Both the position numbers and the translations under genes were made by a program. 64,000 bases of DNA from Shewanella loihica PV-4. Its GTDB lineage: Bacteria > Pseudomonadota > Gammaproteobacteria > Enterobacterales > Shewanellaceae. The notes below the pieces were generated by a model. That model had not been told where the DNA came from and searched no databases. It saw nothing but the letters and a program-made list of their open reading frames with translations. This document shows positions 1 through 10,090 of this stretch, one piece after another (within the stretch, counting starts at the first letter, position 1; every line of letters starts with the position of its first letter). The stretch lies in assembly GCF_000016065.1 (NCBI RefSeq), contig NC_009092.1:4538595-4602594 (forward strand), written 5' to 3'.

Positions 1-1368
<1,368 letters not shown>

Positions 1369-1542
1369 AAGTTTTTGTGGACCTAAGTCCGACTCAATGA
1401 ATTCTGATTCACATAAATGACTCGGAAGAATCATCTACATGTTTGTACATATTGCTATGAACACTCATCGTTGCATTGAGATTTAAATCGTTTTCGATTA
1501 ACTCAATACCTGTGAGTGTCCACACAGATTTCTTGTTTTATC

Positions 1543-1555
1543 TTGTTAAAGAGCA
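1543..1555 (-). promoter_or_regulatory. rrn leader boxA antitermination element
   Basis: The minus strand reads TGCTCTTTAACAA, matching the boxA element bound by NusB/S10 in rRNA leaders. It lies about 175 bases upstream of the mature 16S 5' end, between that end and the rrn promoter. Confidence 0.8.
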
Positions 1556-1609
1556 TTGCATCGTATTTAATGCCGCCGCTGGCGCCGGGCCGTTGGCTTA
1601 GGGATGCGT

Positions 1610-1637
1610 ATTCTACACTTCCCGATGTTGGCGTCAA
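1610..1637 (-). promoter_or_regulatory. rrn P1-type promoter
   Basis: On the minus strand a -35 TTGACG (1632-1637) and a -10 TAGAAT (1610-1615) are separated by 16 bp, the short spacer typical of rRNA P1 promoters. It sits about 240 bases upstream of the 16S 5' end. The 1640-1925 stretch upstream has no convincing gene and probably holds FIS/UP-type activating DNA; I did not resolve individual sites. Confidence 0.75.
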
Positions 1638-1927
1638 GGGTTAATTTTAAGAAGTTTTTCAAGCGTCGATTCTTTAATCAGAAGGCGACATTTGAAAGCC
1701 TTAAACCACTTTCTGCCCGACTCAACTCATTGCGTTTAACTGCTACTGTAATCGAGTCCCTGACCAGGCTGAACCCCTCTGTTTATCTGGCTTTCACCAG
1801 TTGAAGAAGTTGCTGCGCCGTGTCAGTGGATGCGCATTATAGGGGGGCGATTCTTTTACGCAAGGGCTTTTTGAAAGAAAATGACACTTTGATGGCTAAG
1901 CGGGCAATTAGTAGGCATTACGTACAA

Positions 1928-1951
1928 AAAAGGGGCTAAAAAGCCCCTTTT
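1928..1951 (-). terminator. Rho-independent terminator after ccoG
   Basis: Inverted repeat AAAAGGGGCT / AGCCCCTTTT with a 4-base loop. On the minus strand it is followed by a T-run, placing it about 50 bases downstream of the ccoG stop and in front of the rrn operon. Confidence 0.8.
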
Positions 1952-2000
1952 CCTATCTTTCGCTACTTTTTACTATTTACTAGTAATAGTCGCAGCCAGG

Positions 2001-3428
2001 TTATTGGCTAAAGAAGCGTGACTCTTGGGTCGCCTCGACAGTCTCACCGTCTAATACCGTAGTGACCTTAAAGTCGACTCTGGTCATGGCACGTGACAGT
2101 CCAACAGGATCCACGGCGACACTCACCGGCAGGGTCAGCACCTCGCCTCCTTCGATGGTCACAGATTGCGGACCATACCACTGATAGTCAGGCAGACCTT
2201 CGACACTGAGTTGATACTCATGCTTGGCTTCCGTCTTATTGAGAATCTTCAGGGTAAAGGTGTTCTCGATTAGACCTTGATCATTTTCCCTAAAGAGCTG
2301 GTTACGGTCGCGAATGATATCGATCCGCACAGGCGCTATGGTCACCGTCGCATAGATAAAGACTAAGATCATGAGTGCCAACACGGCACCATAACCCAGG
2401 AGCTTAGGTCGTAGTACCTTCTCTTTCACGCCTTCGAGTTTGTTTTCCGTGGTGTAGGCGATTAAGCCTTTGTCGTAACCCATGCGCTCCATGGTGGTAT
2501 CACAGGCATCGATACAAGAGCCACAGTTGATGCACTCATATTGCAGACCGTTACGAATATCGATACCGGTAGGACACACCTGCACGCAGAGATCGCAGTC
2601 GATACAATCGCCCAGGCCAAGGGCCTTAGGATCAGCCTTACGCGAACGGGGACCACGATCTTCACCGCGCTTGGTGTCATAACCCACGATAAAGGTGTTC
2701 TTGTCGAACATGGCCGATTGGAAGCGGGCGTATGGGCACATGTGGATACACATGATCTCGCGCATCCAGCCGGCATTACCATAGGTGGCCACAGTAAACA
2801 GGGTTACCCAGAAATAGATGGCGCCCGAGGCGCTGCCACTAAAGACGTCGGCATAGACTTCGGTGGTCGGTACGAAATAGGAGACGAAGGTCATGGCGGT
2901 GAGTAGCGACACCAACAACCAGGAGAGATGCTTGGCCGTCTTGCGCCAGACCTTATTAAAACTCCATGGCATCTGATCTAACTTCATCCGCTTATTACGG
3001 GCACCTTCAAATTTCTCTTCGAACCAGATGAAAATAAAGGTCCACACCGTCTGCGGGCAGGTATAACCACACCAGACACGGCCAAGATAAGTTGTCACAA
3101 AAAAGAGACCAAACGCGGCTATCATTAATAATGCAGCGAGTAAGGTAAGGTCTTGGGGCCAAATGGTTAGGCCGAAGATATGAAACTTCTGCTCACCCAG
3201 GTTAAACCAGACGGCTTGTCTGTCTCCCCAGGGGATCCAGGGCAAAATGAGGAAAAAGAGCATAGCAACCCAGCCCAAGCGGCGACGTAGCTGAGTCCAA
3301 AATCCTTCTATTGCTCTAACATAAATACGATTGCGGGGATTAAAACGATCGGATTTATTCTCGTCCGGCTGATGAATTTTGATCCGCTCAGCCTTGGAAT
3401 AATCCTTTTTATTTGATTCTGCGTTCAT
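2001..3428 (-). CDS. ccoG: Cytochrome c oxidase accessory protein CcoG (FixG/RdxA)
   Basis: 475-residue inner-membrane ferredoxin-like protein. Hydrophobic segments lie near residues 52-66, 92-114, 168-186 and 202-216, with another near 343-366. Two 4Fe-4S cysteine clusters occupy residues 275-285 and 299-309 (CxxCxxCxxxC type). Cysteine pairs at 120/124 and 227/231 lie near the membrane segments. The C-terminal part (about 375-475) is an Ig-like periplasmic domain typical of FixG. The family assists copper delivery to, and assembly of, cbb3 oxidase. No ccoNOPQ genes are visible here, so the gene stands alone, with a terminator behind it. Confidence 0.92.
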   Translation of the reverse strand: MNAESNKKDYSKAERIKIHQPDENKSDRFNPRNRIYVRAIEGFWTQLRRRLGWVAMLFFLILPWIPWGDRQAVWFNLGEQKFHIFGLTIWPQDLTLLAALLMIAAFGLFFVTTYLGRVWCGYTCPQTVWTFIFIWFEEKFEGARNKRMKLDQMPWSFNKVWRKTAKHLSWLLVSLLTAMTFVSYFVPTTEVYADVFSGSASGAIYFWVTLFTVATYGNAGWMREIMCIHMCPYARFQSAMFDKNTFIVGYDTKRGEDRGPRSRKADPKALGLGDCIDCDLCVQVCPTGIDIRNGLQYECINCGSCIDACDTTMERMGYDKGLIAYTTENKLEGVKEKVLRPKLLGYGAVLALMILVFIYATVTIAPVRIDIIRDRNQLFRENDQGLIENTFTLKILNKTEAKHEYQLSVEGLPDYQWYGPQSVTIEGGEVLTLPVSVAVDPVGLSRAMTRVDFKVTTVLDGETVEATQESRFFSQ

Positions 3429-3516
3429 ATTTAACAGCCTTACAGCTTTAATATTCCATGAAAACTGGCTTATTATACATTTCTAATACTGATTGTTCAC
3501 CATGGTTGGATAAATA

Positions 3517-3870
3517 ATGAGAGGCTGGATTATTTTAGGTGCAGGGATAGGATTACTCTATTATCTAGCGACCGAGACAGACAAACTCGATGAGCCCATC
3601 GCGCAAACGGATGCCCTGATGAAGCGTATCGAACGTAAACTCGACTCGATGACGGGAACCAAGATCATCCGTGTCGACAAGAACATCGCGATGTTCAAGA
3701 CGCAGATTGCCGAGCGACTGACTCGAAAAGAGTTAGCGGCACTGGACAATATTCTCGAATCGAAAGAGTCGGTACTCGAGTTTACCGAGAAATATTGCGG
3801 CAACAGCAGCAATCGCTTTGACGAACTGAGCAAAGATAACCAGCAATTTATCTGCGACAAGCTCAGATAA
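3517..3870 (+). CDS. Conserved hypothetical protein with N-terminal membrane anchor
   Basis: 117 residues. Residues 2-18 are hydrophobic (a probable membrane anchor or uncleaved signal) and the remainder is charged and predicted helical, with two cysteines (about residues 93 and 113). A GGA-containing ribosome site precedes the ATG. It is divergent from ccoG across an 88-bp gap. I do not recognise the family and assign no function. Confidence 0.65.
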   Translation: MRGWIILGAGIGLLYYLATETDKLDEPIAQTDALMKRIERKLDSMTGTKIIRVDKNIAMFKTQIAERLTRKELAALDNILESKESVLEFTEKYCGNSSNRFDELSKDNQQFICDKLR

Positions 3871-3991
3871 TCCCTCATAGGCTACAGAAAGCTTTGCCCA
3901 GCGCACGGTTTTCTGCAGCCTAATTGATCTCTACTCATAATGAGCCTAGCCTTGGCTCATCTCTCGATGCGACACACATAGGGTTACGAAC

Positions 3992-4894
3992 ATGACAGAC
4001 AAGGTTTCCGATATCTTTGATCCCTCCTTATGGGATCGAGTGTCAGGATTTGATTTCGAAGATATTACCTACCATAGGGCGAAGGATCAGGGCACGGTAC
4101 GTATCGCCATCGATCGTCCAGATTGCCTCAACTCATTTCGCCCTAAGACGGTCGATGAACTCTATATCGCCCTGGATCATGCCCGTCAATGGTCTGATGT
4201 AGGTTGTGTACTCCTGACCGGCAATGGTCCATCGGCCAAGGGACAATGGTCTTTCAGTGCCGGTGGCGACCAGCGTATCCGCGGCAAGGATGGCTACAAG
4301 TATGAAGGCGAAGAGACAGATAAGCCCGACTTGGCGCGCATGGGCCGCCTGCATATCTTAGAGGTGCAGCGCCTGATCCGTTTCATGCCTAAGGTGGTAA
4401 TAGCGGTCGTGCCGGGCTGGGCAGTAGGCGGCGGTCATAGCCTGCATGTGGTCTGCGATCTTACCCTGGCCTCTAAAGAGCATGCGGTATTTAAACAAAC
4501 CGACCCGGATGTCGGCAGCTTCGACTCAGGGTACGGCAGCGCCTACCTCGCCAAGATGATTGGCCAGAAGCGCGCCCGGGAAATTTTCTTCCTCGGCTTT
4601 AATTACAGCGCCGATGAGGCCTTCGATATGGGCATGGTCAATCGCGCCATCCCCCATGCAGAATTGGAAACCGAGGCACTGAGATGGGCCAAAGAGATCA
4701 ACTCTAAGTCACCTACGGCTATGCGTATGCTGAAGTATGGTTTCAACCTGCCAGACGATGGCTTAGTGGGTCAGCAGCTGTTTGCCGGTGAGGCGACACG
4801 CCTGGCCTATGGTACCGACGAGGCGGTAGAAGGACGAGATGCCTTCCTGGAAAAACGGGATCAGGATTTCTCTAAGTTCCCTTGGCATTACTAG
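3992..4894 (+). CDS. menB: 1,4-dihydroxy-2-naphthoyl-CoA synthase MenB
   Basis: 300-residue crotonase-fold enzyme that cyclises o-succinylbenzoyl-CoA to 1,4-dihydroxy-2-naphthoyl-CoA in menaquinone synthesis. The SAGGDQ oxyanion loop (about residues 89-94), the GWAVGGGHSLH block (about 142-152) and the TDPDVGSFDSGYGS active-site block (about 171-184) are all present, as is the C-terminal KFPWHY. It stands apart from other men genes and is followed by a strong terminator. Confidence 0.95.
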   Translation: MTDKVSDIFDPSLWDRVSGFDFEDITYHRAKDQGTVRIAIDRPDCLNSFRPKTVDELYIALDHARQWSDVGCVLLTGNGPSAKGQWSFSAGGDQRIRGKDGYKYEGEETDKPDLARMGRLHILEVQRLIRFMPKVVIAVVPGWAVGGGHSLHVVCDLTLASKEHAVFKQTDPDVGSFDSGYGSAYLAKMIGQKRAREIFFLGFNYSADEAFDMGMVNRAIPHAELETEALRWAKEINSKSPTAMRMLKYGFNLPDDGLVGQQLFAGEATRLAYGTDEAVEGRDAFLEKRDQDFSKFPWHY

Positions 4895-4971
4895 TCTCTA
4901 CGTACGACTCAATCTAAGCGCATTGCTAATCGGTGCGCATTAAGAATCAATAGCCAAATCATACCTATCGT

Positions 4972-5013
4972 CCCAGAGTGCCAGTTAAGGCATCTGTCAC
5001 TCTGGGCATTTTT
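4972..5013 (+). terminator. Rho-independent terminator after menB
   Basis: Perfect 9-bp arms CCCAGAGTG (4972-4980) and CACTCTGGG (4998-5006), followed by a T-rich tract. It lies about 80 bases after the menB stop. Confidence 0.8.
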
Positions 5014-5083
5014 CTCGACTCGCTCATCTTTATTAATCGTCTTACTGCATTAAGCCAATCGCACTCTCCGACTTTACAACTCA

Positions 5084-5102
5084 AATGATAATAATTATCA
5101 TT
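5084..5102 (+). promoter_or_regulatory. Fur box upstream of the DUF2061 gene
   Basis: AATGATAATAATTATCATT is a near-perfect palindrome built of the NATWAT hexamers recognised by the ferric uptake regulator. It ends 26 bases before the DUF2061 start codon, where bound Fur would block transcription. This implies iron-repressed expression, an inference from the motif only. Confidence 0.75.
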
Positions 5103-5128
5103 TAATTAAATCTAAGAGGAGACGCATC

Positions 5129-5320
5129 ATGGCTAAGACACTCACCTTTGCAGTACTACACTTCGGTGTCGCATTCGGGATCACCTACCTGTTAACCGGT
5201 AGCATTGTGATAGGTGGCGCCGTGGCACTCATAGAACCGGCGATCAATACTGTCGTGTTCTACTTCCACGATAAGGTGTGGCAACACATAGAGAAGCGCT
5301 CCCAGCCGCTGTTAGCCTGA
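5129..5320 (+). CDS. DUF2061 small membrane protein, probably Fur-regulated
   Basis: 63 residues with two hydrophobic stretches (about 6-24 and 25-45), then a basic C-terminal tail with HDKVWQHIEK, matching the DUF2061 family of small membrane proteins. A strong AGAGGAG ribosome site precedes the ATG. The Fur-box palindrome just upstream suggests iron control. Its biochemical role is unknown. Confidence 0.8.
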   Translation: MAKTLTFAVLHFGVAFGITYLLTGSIVIGGAVALIEPAINTVVFYFHDKVWQHIEKRSQPLLA

Positions 5321-5512
5321 GTAGCAACTAGTCACCGCCAACAGTAGCTTTTAACGCTTAAAAGCGGACCATGTTTAGATTAATAATTGAAAAACAACTA
5401 ATTTAACAGACGATAATTTTAAGCAAAAACAAATTATCTGTACCCTTTGTAGGCGACATCTGCTATAAGTCGGATTCGATATTTTGCCGTTATCAACTTA
5501 CAAAGGATTGTT

Positions 5513-6055
5513 ATGAAAGCTCTTCTTGCCGCAGCTTGCCTGCTCGTTACACCTCTCTCTTTCGCGTCGGATTACCATCACGCCCTGTCACTAGGGGCTG
5601 GCATGGGTGAATCAAGAGTCTCATCGGGCAAAGCCATCGATGGTGATGACATTCAGTCCCATTATGATCTCGCCTACCGTTACCAATTCAGTTCAGAATG
5701 GGGGGTAGAAGTGGGTTACATGCGACAGGATGTATTTATCACCAACCTCTTTAGCTTTTATGGCAATCAACTCGATGATGTCGGCAGCTTCCGAGCGGCA
5801 GCTCTGTATACACTCCCCCTGTCTCAGAGAAACCGATTGGTATTTAAACTCGGCGCGAACCAATATCGACTGGAGTTTACCGATACAGATGACAACGACC
5901 GTAAGTACACAGATGATGGTACCGGCCTACTGGCAGGACTAGGTTGGCGCATGGAATTCGCATCGGGTATGGATCTCGGTCTCACCTATCACTATCAGGC
6001 GATGGATTTACTCGATACCCATACCTTTACTTTCGCCCTCGGTTATCGATTCTAA
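5513..6055 (+). CDS. Outer-membrane beta-barrel protein (OmpA/OmpX-like barrel fold)
   Basis: 180 residues. A signal peptide (about 1-19, cleavage after SFA) is followed by alternating amphipathic strands, ending in an aromatic residue (FALGYRF), the usual C-terminal signal of outer-membrane barrels. Glycine- and aromatic-rich strands are seen throughout. An AAAGGA ribosome site precedes the ATG. It is a small porin-like barrel; the ligand is unknown. A terminator follows. Confidence 0.8.
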   Translation: MKALLAAACLLVTPLSFASDYHHALSLGAGMGESRVSSGKAIDGDDIQSHYDLAYRYQFSSEWGVEVGYMRQDVFITNLFSFYGNQLDDVGSFRAAALYTLPLSQRNRLVFKLGANQYRLEFTDTDDNDRKYTDDGTGLLAGLGWRMEFASGMDLGLTYHYQAMDLLDTHTFTFALGYRF

Positions 6056-6071
6056 ATCACCCGATAAAAAA

Positions 6072-6102
6072 TAGGGCAAACCTGACAATAGCGTTTGCCC
6101 TA
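6072..6102. terminator. Bidirectional terminator between barrel gene and copper operon
   Basis: Arms TAGGGCAAAC (6072-6081) and GTTTGCCCTA (6093-6102), perfect over 10 bp. It lies downstream of the barrel gene (+) and of the copper operon (-), so it can serve both. Confidence 0.65.
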
Positions 6103-6157
6103 CTATTTATACTAAATCCCTCTATCAGACCTTAATCGACTCTTTCATTCACCCCAT

Positions 6158-6508
6158 TCATTCGACGACTAGCACACCTTTGTACATCTGCATCTGGCAG
6201 TGAAATGCATATTCTCCTGGTGTCATGGCCGGAATATTAATAACCGTAGGCTTATCCAATGCCAGCTCCTCACTGATCTCCAGCGTCGGCAGCTGTAGGG
6301 TCGCCGAACAGGCTGACTTATCCTGCCTCAAAAAGGTGAGTGAAGTCGCCTGCCCCGAGGGGATCTTGATACGCGACGGCGTATAGACTCCATCCTTGAC
6401 CACTATCTCTATGCCCTCCTGGCTCACGGGTGCCTCGGGCGAGTAGAGCCAAAACCACCAGACAATAAAACCTATCAGGGCGAGACAGAACAGATTGATA
6501 AATAACAT
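6158..6508 (-). CDS. Cupredoxin-domain protein of the copper operon
   Basis: 116 residues: one N-terminal transmembrane anchor (about 3-22), then a cupredoxin-like domain. A C-terminal H-C-x-M-x-M copper-ligand pattern (HCQMQM) and an upstream cysteine (SACSATL) are seen. AGGAGG precedes the ATG. Only 9 bp separate it from the copA stop, so it is the last gene of the operon. A periplasmic copper-binding or hand-over role for CopA export is inferred. Confidence 0.82.
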   Translation of the reverse strand: MLFINLFCLALIGFIVWWFWLYSPEAPVSQEGIEIVVKDGVYTPSRIKIPSGQATSLTFLRQDKSACSATLQLPTLEISEELALDKPTVINIPAMTPGEYAFHCQMQMYKGVLVVE

Positions 6509-6517
6509 ACCAGCCTC

Positions 6518-8761
6518 CTAATGCGCTTTGGCTTTAAACAGACGCAGACGATTGGCGTTGCTCACCACGGTTAGCGATGAGAAGGCCATGGCCGCACCGG
6601 CAATCACAGGATTGAGCAGTAAGCCAAACATGGGGTAGAGGATCCCGGCGGCAATGGGAATACCGGCGGCGTTATAGACGAAGGCGCCAAACAGATTCTG
6701 TTTGATATTTCTCAGCGTCGCCTTGCTGACCGCAATCGCATCGGCCAAGCCGTGCAAGGAGCCTCGCATCAGGGTGATGTCGGCACTCTCAATGGCCACA
6801 TCCGTACCCGTACCTATGGCAAAGCCCACATTAGCCAATGCCAGTGCCGGGGCATCGTTGATACCATCCCCCGTCATGCCCACTACCTCACCCTCTTGCT
6901 GCAGCTCGGCGACCTTACTGGCCTTATCCTGGGGCATCACCTCGGCAAAAAACGTCTCTATGCCAACCTTAGCCGCCACCGCCGCGGCCGTGGCCTGATT
7001 ATCTCCGGTTAACATCACCACCTTGATGCCACTGTGCTTGAGCCGGGCGATCGCCTCGGCCGAGTCAGGCTTGATAGGGTCTGCCACCGCTATGATGGCA
7101 ATAAGCTCATTTTCCTGCGCCAGATACATGGGCGTCTTGGCCTCCGCCGCCAGCTGCTGCGCCTTGGCCTGATAGGCCTGGGTATCCACGCCGAAGTCCT
7201 GCATGAGCGCCTGATTACCAAACAGCAGCGTCTGCCCATTCAATTTGGCCTCGACTCCGCGCCCGGAGATGGCATTAAAGTCCTCGACAGCCTCCATCTG
7301 TATGCCGCGGCTGTTAGCCGTCTCGACAATCGCCTCGGCCAGGGGATGCTCAGAGTGTCGCTCGATACCGGCCGCCAGGGCCAATACCTCGTCCTCGCCA
7401 CAGGAAGACACCTGAGTCACCACCACATCTGTAACCTGAGGTGAGCCCTGAGTAATAGTGCCCGTCTTATCCAGTACCATGACACTGATCTTAGAGGCGG
7501 TTTGTAGTGCCTCGCCGTTACGGATCAGCACCCCAGATTCGGCCGCCTTGCCCACACCCACCATGACAGACATAGGCGTAGCCAACCCCAGGGCACAGGG
7601 ACAGGCGATGATCAACACAGTCGTGGCCGAGACGATGGCAAACACCATGGAAGGCTCGGGGCCGAAGTTAAACCACACCATGGCGCTAACGATGGCGATG
7701 ATCATGATGGCAGGAACGAAATAGCTGGCAATTACATCGGCAAGCCGACCGATTGGCGGCTTAGAGTTCTGCGCCCGCTTCACCATGGCGATGATTCTGG
7801 CCAGGGCAGTGTCTTTACCCACTCGGGTCGCGCTAAAGACGATGGAGCCAGACTTGTTTAGGGTCCCCGTGACAACTTCGCTGTCGATAGCCTTCTCAAC
7901 CGGCATAGGTTCGCCGGTCAGCATAGACTCATCCACCATGGTGGCGCCCTCGATGACCACACCATCGACGGGGATCTTCTCGCCGGGGCGCACCCGTACC
8001 TTATCGCCTTGCAGCACCTGAGCGATGTCGATATCCAGCTCCTTGCCGTCGCGTATCACCCGCGCCGTCTTGGCCTGTAAACCGATCAAACGCTTGATTG
8101 CCTCCGAGGTCTTGCCCCTGGCCTTTACTTCCAGCGCTAAACCTAAGTTGATCAAACCTATGATCATCGCCGTGGCCTCAAAATAGACGTGACGTGCCAT
8201 CTCGGGCAGCAGGGTTGGAAAGGCGACCACCAGCATAGAATAGAGCCAGGCTGTGCCTGTGCCTAAGGCGATTAGCGTGTCCATGTTGGCGTTGTGGTGC
8301 ACAAAGGATTTCCACGCCCCCACATAGAAGTGTTTACCAGACAGGAGCATGATGCTCAGGGTCACCAAGCCCACCAGCCCCCAGGCTAATTGCTCGTTCG
8401 TGGTCGTTACCGTCATCTCGCCGATAAACAGACCATAGATCATCAAGGGAATACCCACAGACAAGGCAATAAAGGTATGGCGCAGCAGGCTACGGTAATA
8501 GTCGAGATCCGCCTGCTCCTTCTCATCCATGGCATCATTACCCGCCTCGGCCTGCAGCTGGGTCGCGTTATAACCCGCCGCCTCGACGGCCGCAATTAGC
8601 TGCTGCGGCGTTGCCGTTCCAGATACTTCGACGATGCGCTCGGCAAAGTTCATCTCGGCCGAGTCGACACCGGGGACAGAATTTAATGCCTTCTCTATCT
8701 TACCGACGCAGCTGGCACAGCCGGCGCCTATGATATTGAGTTGTACTCTGTTGGTGTCCAT
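6518..8761 (-). CDS. copA: Copper-exporting P1B-type ATPase CopA
   Basis: About 747 residues. One N-terminal heavy-metal-binding domain with GAGCASC (about 12-18) is followed by P-type ATPase segments: TGEP actuator motif, the intramembrane CPC metal site ([13 protein letters not shown]), the phosphorylation motif DKTGT, the nucleotide-binding HP pair (SEHPLAE), and [12 protein letters not shown]. It exports Cu(I) from the cytoplasm. I chose the ATG at 8761 because GGAGG lies 7 bases before it, inside the end of the regulator gene; a TTG two codons earlier is less likely. It is co-transcribed with the MerR regulator and the cupredoxin. Confidence 0.95.
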   Translation of the reverse strand: MDTNRVQLNIIGAGCASCVGKIEKALNSVPGVDSAEMNFAERIVEVSGTATPQQLIAAVEAAGYNATQLQAEAGNDAMDEKEQADLDYYRSLLRHTFIALSVGIPLMIYGLFIGEMTVTTTNEQLAWGLVGLVTLSIMLLSGKHFYVGAWKSFVHHNANMDTLIALGTGTAWLYSMLVVAFPTLLPEMARHVYFEATAMIIGLINLGLALEVKARGKTSEAIKRLIGLQAKTARVIRDGKELDIDIAQVLQGDKVRVRPGEKIPVDGVVIEGATMVDESMLTGEPMPVEKAIDSEVVTGTLNKSGSIVFSATRVGKDTALARIIAMVKRAQNSKPPIGRLADVIASYFVPAIMIIAIVSAMVWFNFGPEPSMVFAIVSATTVLIIACPCALGLATPMSVMVGVGKAAESGVLIRNGEALQTASKISVMVLDKTGTITQGSPQVTDVVVTQVSSCGEDEVLALAAGIERHSEHPLAEAIVETANSRGIQMEAVEDFNAISGRGVEAKLNGQTLLFGNQALMQDFGVDTQAYQAKAQQLAAEAKTPMYLAQENELIAIIAVADPIKPDSAEAIARLKHSGIKVVMLTGDNQATAAAVAAKVGIETFFAEVMPQDKASKVAELQQEGEVVGMTGDGINDAPALALANVGFAIGTGTDVAIESADITLMRGSLHGLADAIAVSKATLRNIKQNLFGAFVYNAAGIPIAAGILYPMFGLLLNPVIAGAAMAFSSLTVVSNANRLRLFKAKAH

Positions 8762-8763
8762 CT

Positions 8764-9225
8764 TCAATCCTCCAGGCTAGGCATCATGCTTGATTCACGA
8801 TTGGCATCTAACTGACTGCTTTCTGTATAAGTGCCTTCGATTAGATGGCAGATCATATTGCCGGTCGGCGCCTTGTCCGGCTTGTGGGACCAATCTTCCA
8901 CAGCATTCGACAGCTTACGTCTCAGCTTCACCATCTCTTCAAACTGCTTCTCTGTCTCCTCTAGCTTCTGCTGAATCATCTGCCGTACCAGGCCACAGGC
9001 GCTCTCGCCCTGATCCGTGCGCGAGAAGATCACCTTGATCTCATCGACGCTAAATCCCAGGTTTCTGGCGCTTAAGATGAACTGCATACGCGACTGATCC
9101 TTGTCGCTGTAGTCCTTGTAGCCGTTGACCGAAGACTTAGCCGGGCTCAGCAGGCCGATGCGGGTATAGAAGCGCACGGTATCACCCGTGATATTGAGAT
9201 TCTTTGCTAGTTGATTGACGCGCAT
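8764..9225 (-). CDS. MerR-family copper-responsive regulator (CueR-like)
   Basis: 153 residues: N-terminal winged helix ([19 protein letters not shown]), a long dimerisation helix (about 80-118), and cysteines in ACGLV (about 92) and NMICHLIE (about 126) as possible metal ligands. GGAG stands 5 bases before the ATG at 9225. It is the first gene of the regulator-copA-cupredoxin operon. The promoter just upstream has the abnormal 19-bp spacer that MerR proteins untwist on metal binding. Copper as inducer is inferred from the operon. Confidence 0.88.
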   Translation of the reverse strand: MRVNQLAKNLNITGDTVRFYTRIGLLSPAKSSVNGYKDYSDKDQSRMQFILSARNLGFSVDEIKVIFSRTDQGESACGLVRQMIQQKLEETEKQFEEMVKLRRKLSNAVEDWSHKPDKAPTGNMICHLIEGTYTESSQLDANRESSMMPSLED

Positions 9226-9263
9226 ATCCACTCCAACAAGACATTTTTTAAGCTCATGCCTTG

Positions 9264-9294
9264 ACTATAAACCTGTGTGTTAGACACAGGTCAA
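9264..9294 (-). promoter_or_regulatory. MerR-type promoter/operator of the copper operon
   Basis: On the minus strand: -35 TTGACC (9289-9294), a 19-bp spacer, and -10 TATAGT (9264-9269). The spacer centre is a perfect dyad, ACCTGTGT and ACACAGGT around 5 bases. A long spacer with a central dyad is the hallmark of MerR/CueR-activated promoters. Confidence 0.88.
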
Positions 9295-9343
9295 GGAACT
9301 CGAGAAGAAAAAATAGAAAGCGTAGTGAAAAAGCGGCAGGCAT

Positions 9344-9377
9344 AAAAAAAAGCAGCCGTTAGAGAGGCTGCTTTTTC
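9344..9377 (-). terminator. Rho-independent terminator, presumed original glmS terminator
   Basis: AGCAGCC (9351-9357) and GGCTGCT (9366-9372) pair around an 8-base loop. On the minus strand the hairpin is followed by eight T residues. It begins 4 bases beyond the target duplication of the Tn7-like element. Read without the transposon it would lie about 30 bases after the glmS stop in the right orientation, so it is most simply the glmS terminator, now about 21 kb from its gene. Confidence 0.75.
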
Positions 9378-9380
9378 TGG

Positions 9381-9385
9381 TATGG
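9381..9385. repeat. Target-site duplication TATGG, left copy
   Basis: TATGG directly precedes the terminal TGT of the transposon left end. The identical pentamer follows the terminal ACA at 30406-30410. Tn7-family elements generate 5-bp duplications. Confidence 0.9.
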
Positions 9386-9396
9386 TGTTGGATAGG

Positions 9397-9534
9397 AATA
9401 AAGTTTCATACTAGAAAGTGCTATACAGCCCATTTCTTGGGCGTAAAACTTTCCGCTATAAAAAATATAGTTTCATACTGAACCGTTTTATCGTGCTAAA
9501 AAGATCCAAATATGGAGTAATAAAATATCATCCT
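9397..9534. repeat. Left-end TnsB-binding repeats
   Basis: Three 16-bp copies, given in the orientation AGTATG..TTATT: 9397-9412 AGTATGAAACTTTATT, 9464-9479 AGTATGAAACTATATT, and a weaker one, 9519-9534 AGGATGATATTTTATT. Three separated sites within about 150 bp match the architecture of the Tn7 left end. TnsB binding is inferred from this arrangement and from the matching right-end repeats. Confidence 0.85.
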
Positions 9535-9589
9535 GAGTAATAAGACAACTAACAATCAACTCATAGTTGTGGCATCGATGAGTGCAGCA

Positions 9590-10021
9590 TCACCCTTTCA
9601 GGAGGGACTCTCTCAATTCTTTTACAAGTCGTCTAGACTTGGCGTAAAGCATTTTGTAAGCCCCCGCCAGCTCTTCTTCACTTCTCTTTCCATCACTATG
9701 TTCTGGCACACTAGCCTCTTTGTACATGTTGGCTAGCCATGTGAAAAACTCTTCGAGTTCAAGAGCCAATGCGTCGTCATCGGTAAGAACAATTGCTTCG
9801 GCTGCGATAGCGTACCCATCGAACGCATTTTCCCTCAAATCACTTTTTCTGCCTAACGTTAGTAATTCAGCTGCTAAATCAGAATATGCCTTTAGGCGCT
9901 TTTCTCTCAACCACTTCCTCTTTTCAGCAGATTGTAAAACTTTCTGAAGCCAGAGAGTATCAAGTACCTTTGTCAAAAGGGCTCCGAGTACACCAGAGCC
10001 AAGAAGTACCGTCCAATCCAT
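9590..10021 (-). CDS. Small membrane-anchored hypothetical protein of the left cargo
   Basis: 143 residues: a hydrophobic N-terminus (about 3-18), then a charged helical cytoplasmic region rich in Lys/Arg/Glu. The start was set at the ATG at 10021 because AGAGGAG stands just before it; an 11-codon extension upstream is possible but lacks a ribosome site. It follows the S8 protease gene on the same strand after 69 bp, so it may be a third member of the protease/ATPase operon. I recognise no domain. Confidence 0.65.
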   Translation of the reverse strand: MDWTVLLGSGVLGALLTKVLDTLWLQKVLQSAEKRKWLREKRLKAYSDLAAELLTLGRKSDLRENAFDGYAIAAEAIVLTDDDALALELEEFFTWLANMYKEASVPEHSDGKRSEEELAGAYKMLYAKSRRLVKELRESLLKG

Positions 10022-10090
10022 AAACTCTCCTCTGAGAAATACCCGATGACTCAATCCCTGTCGCTATCAGGGCAGCCCTACTCATTACAG

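Noticed and set aside
2482..2906. Plus-strand frames of 66-121 codons opposite ccoG
   Set aside because: They are antisense shadows of a strongly conserved gene, with no ribosome sites. The same holds for the long opposite-strand frames in copA, glmU, parA, mnmE and menB.
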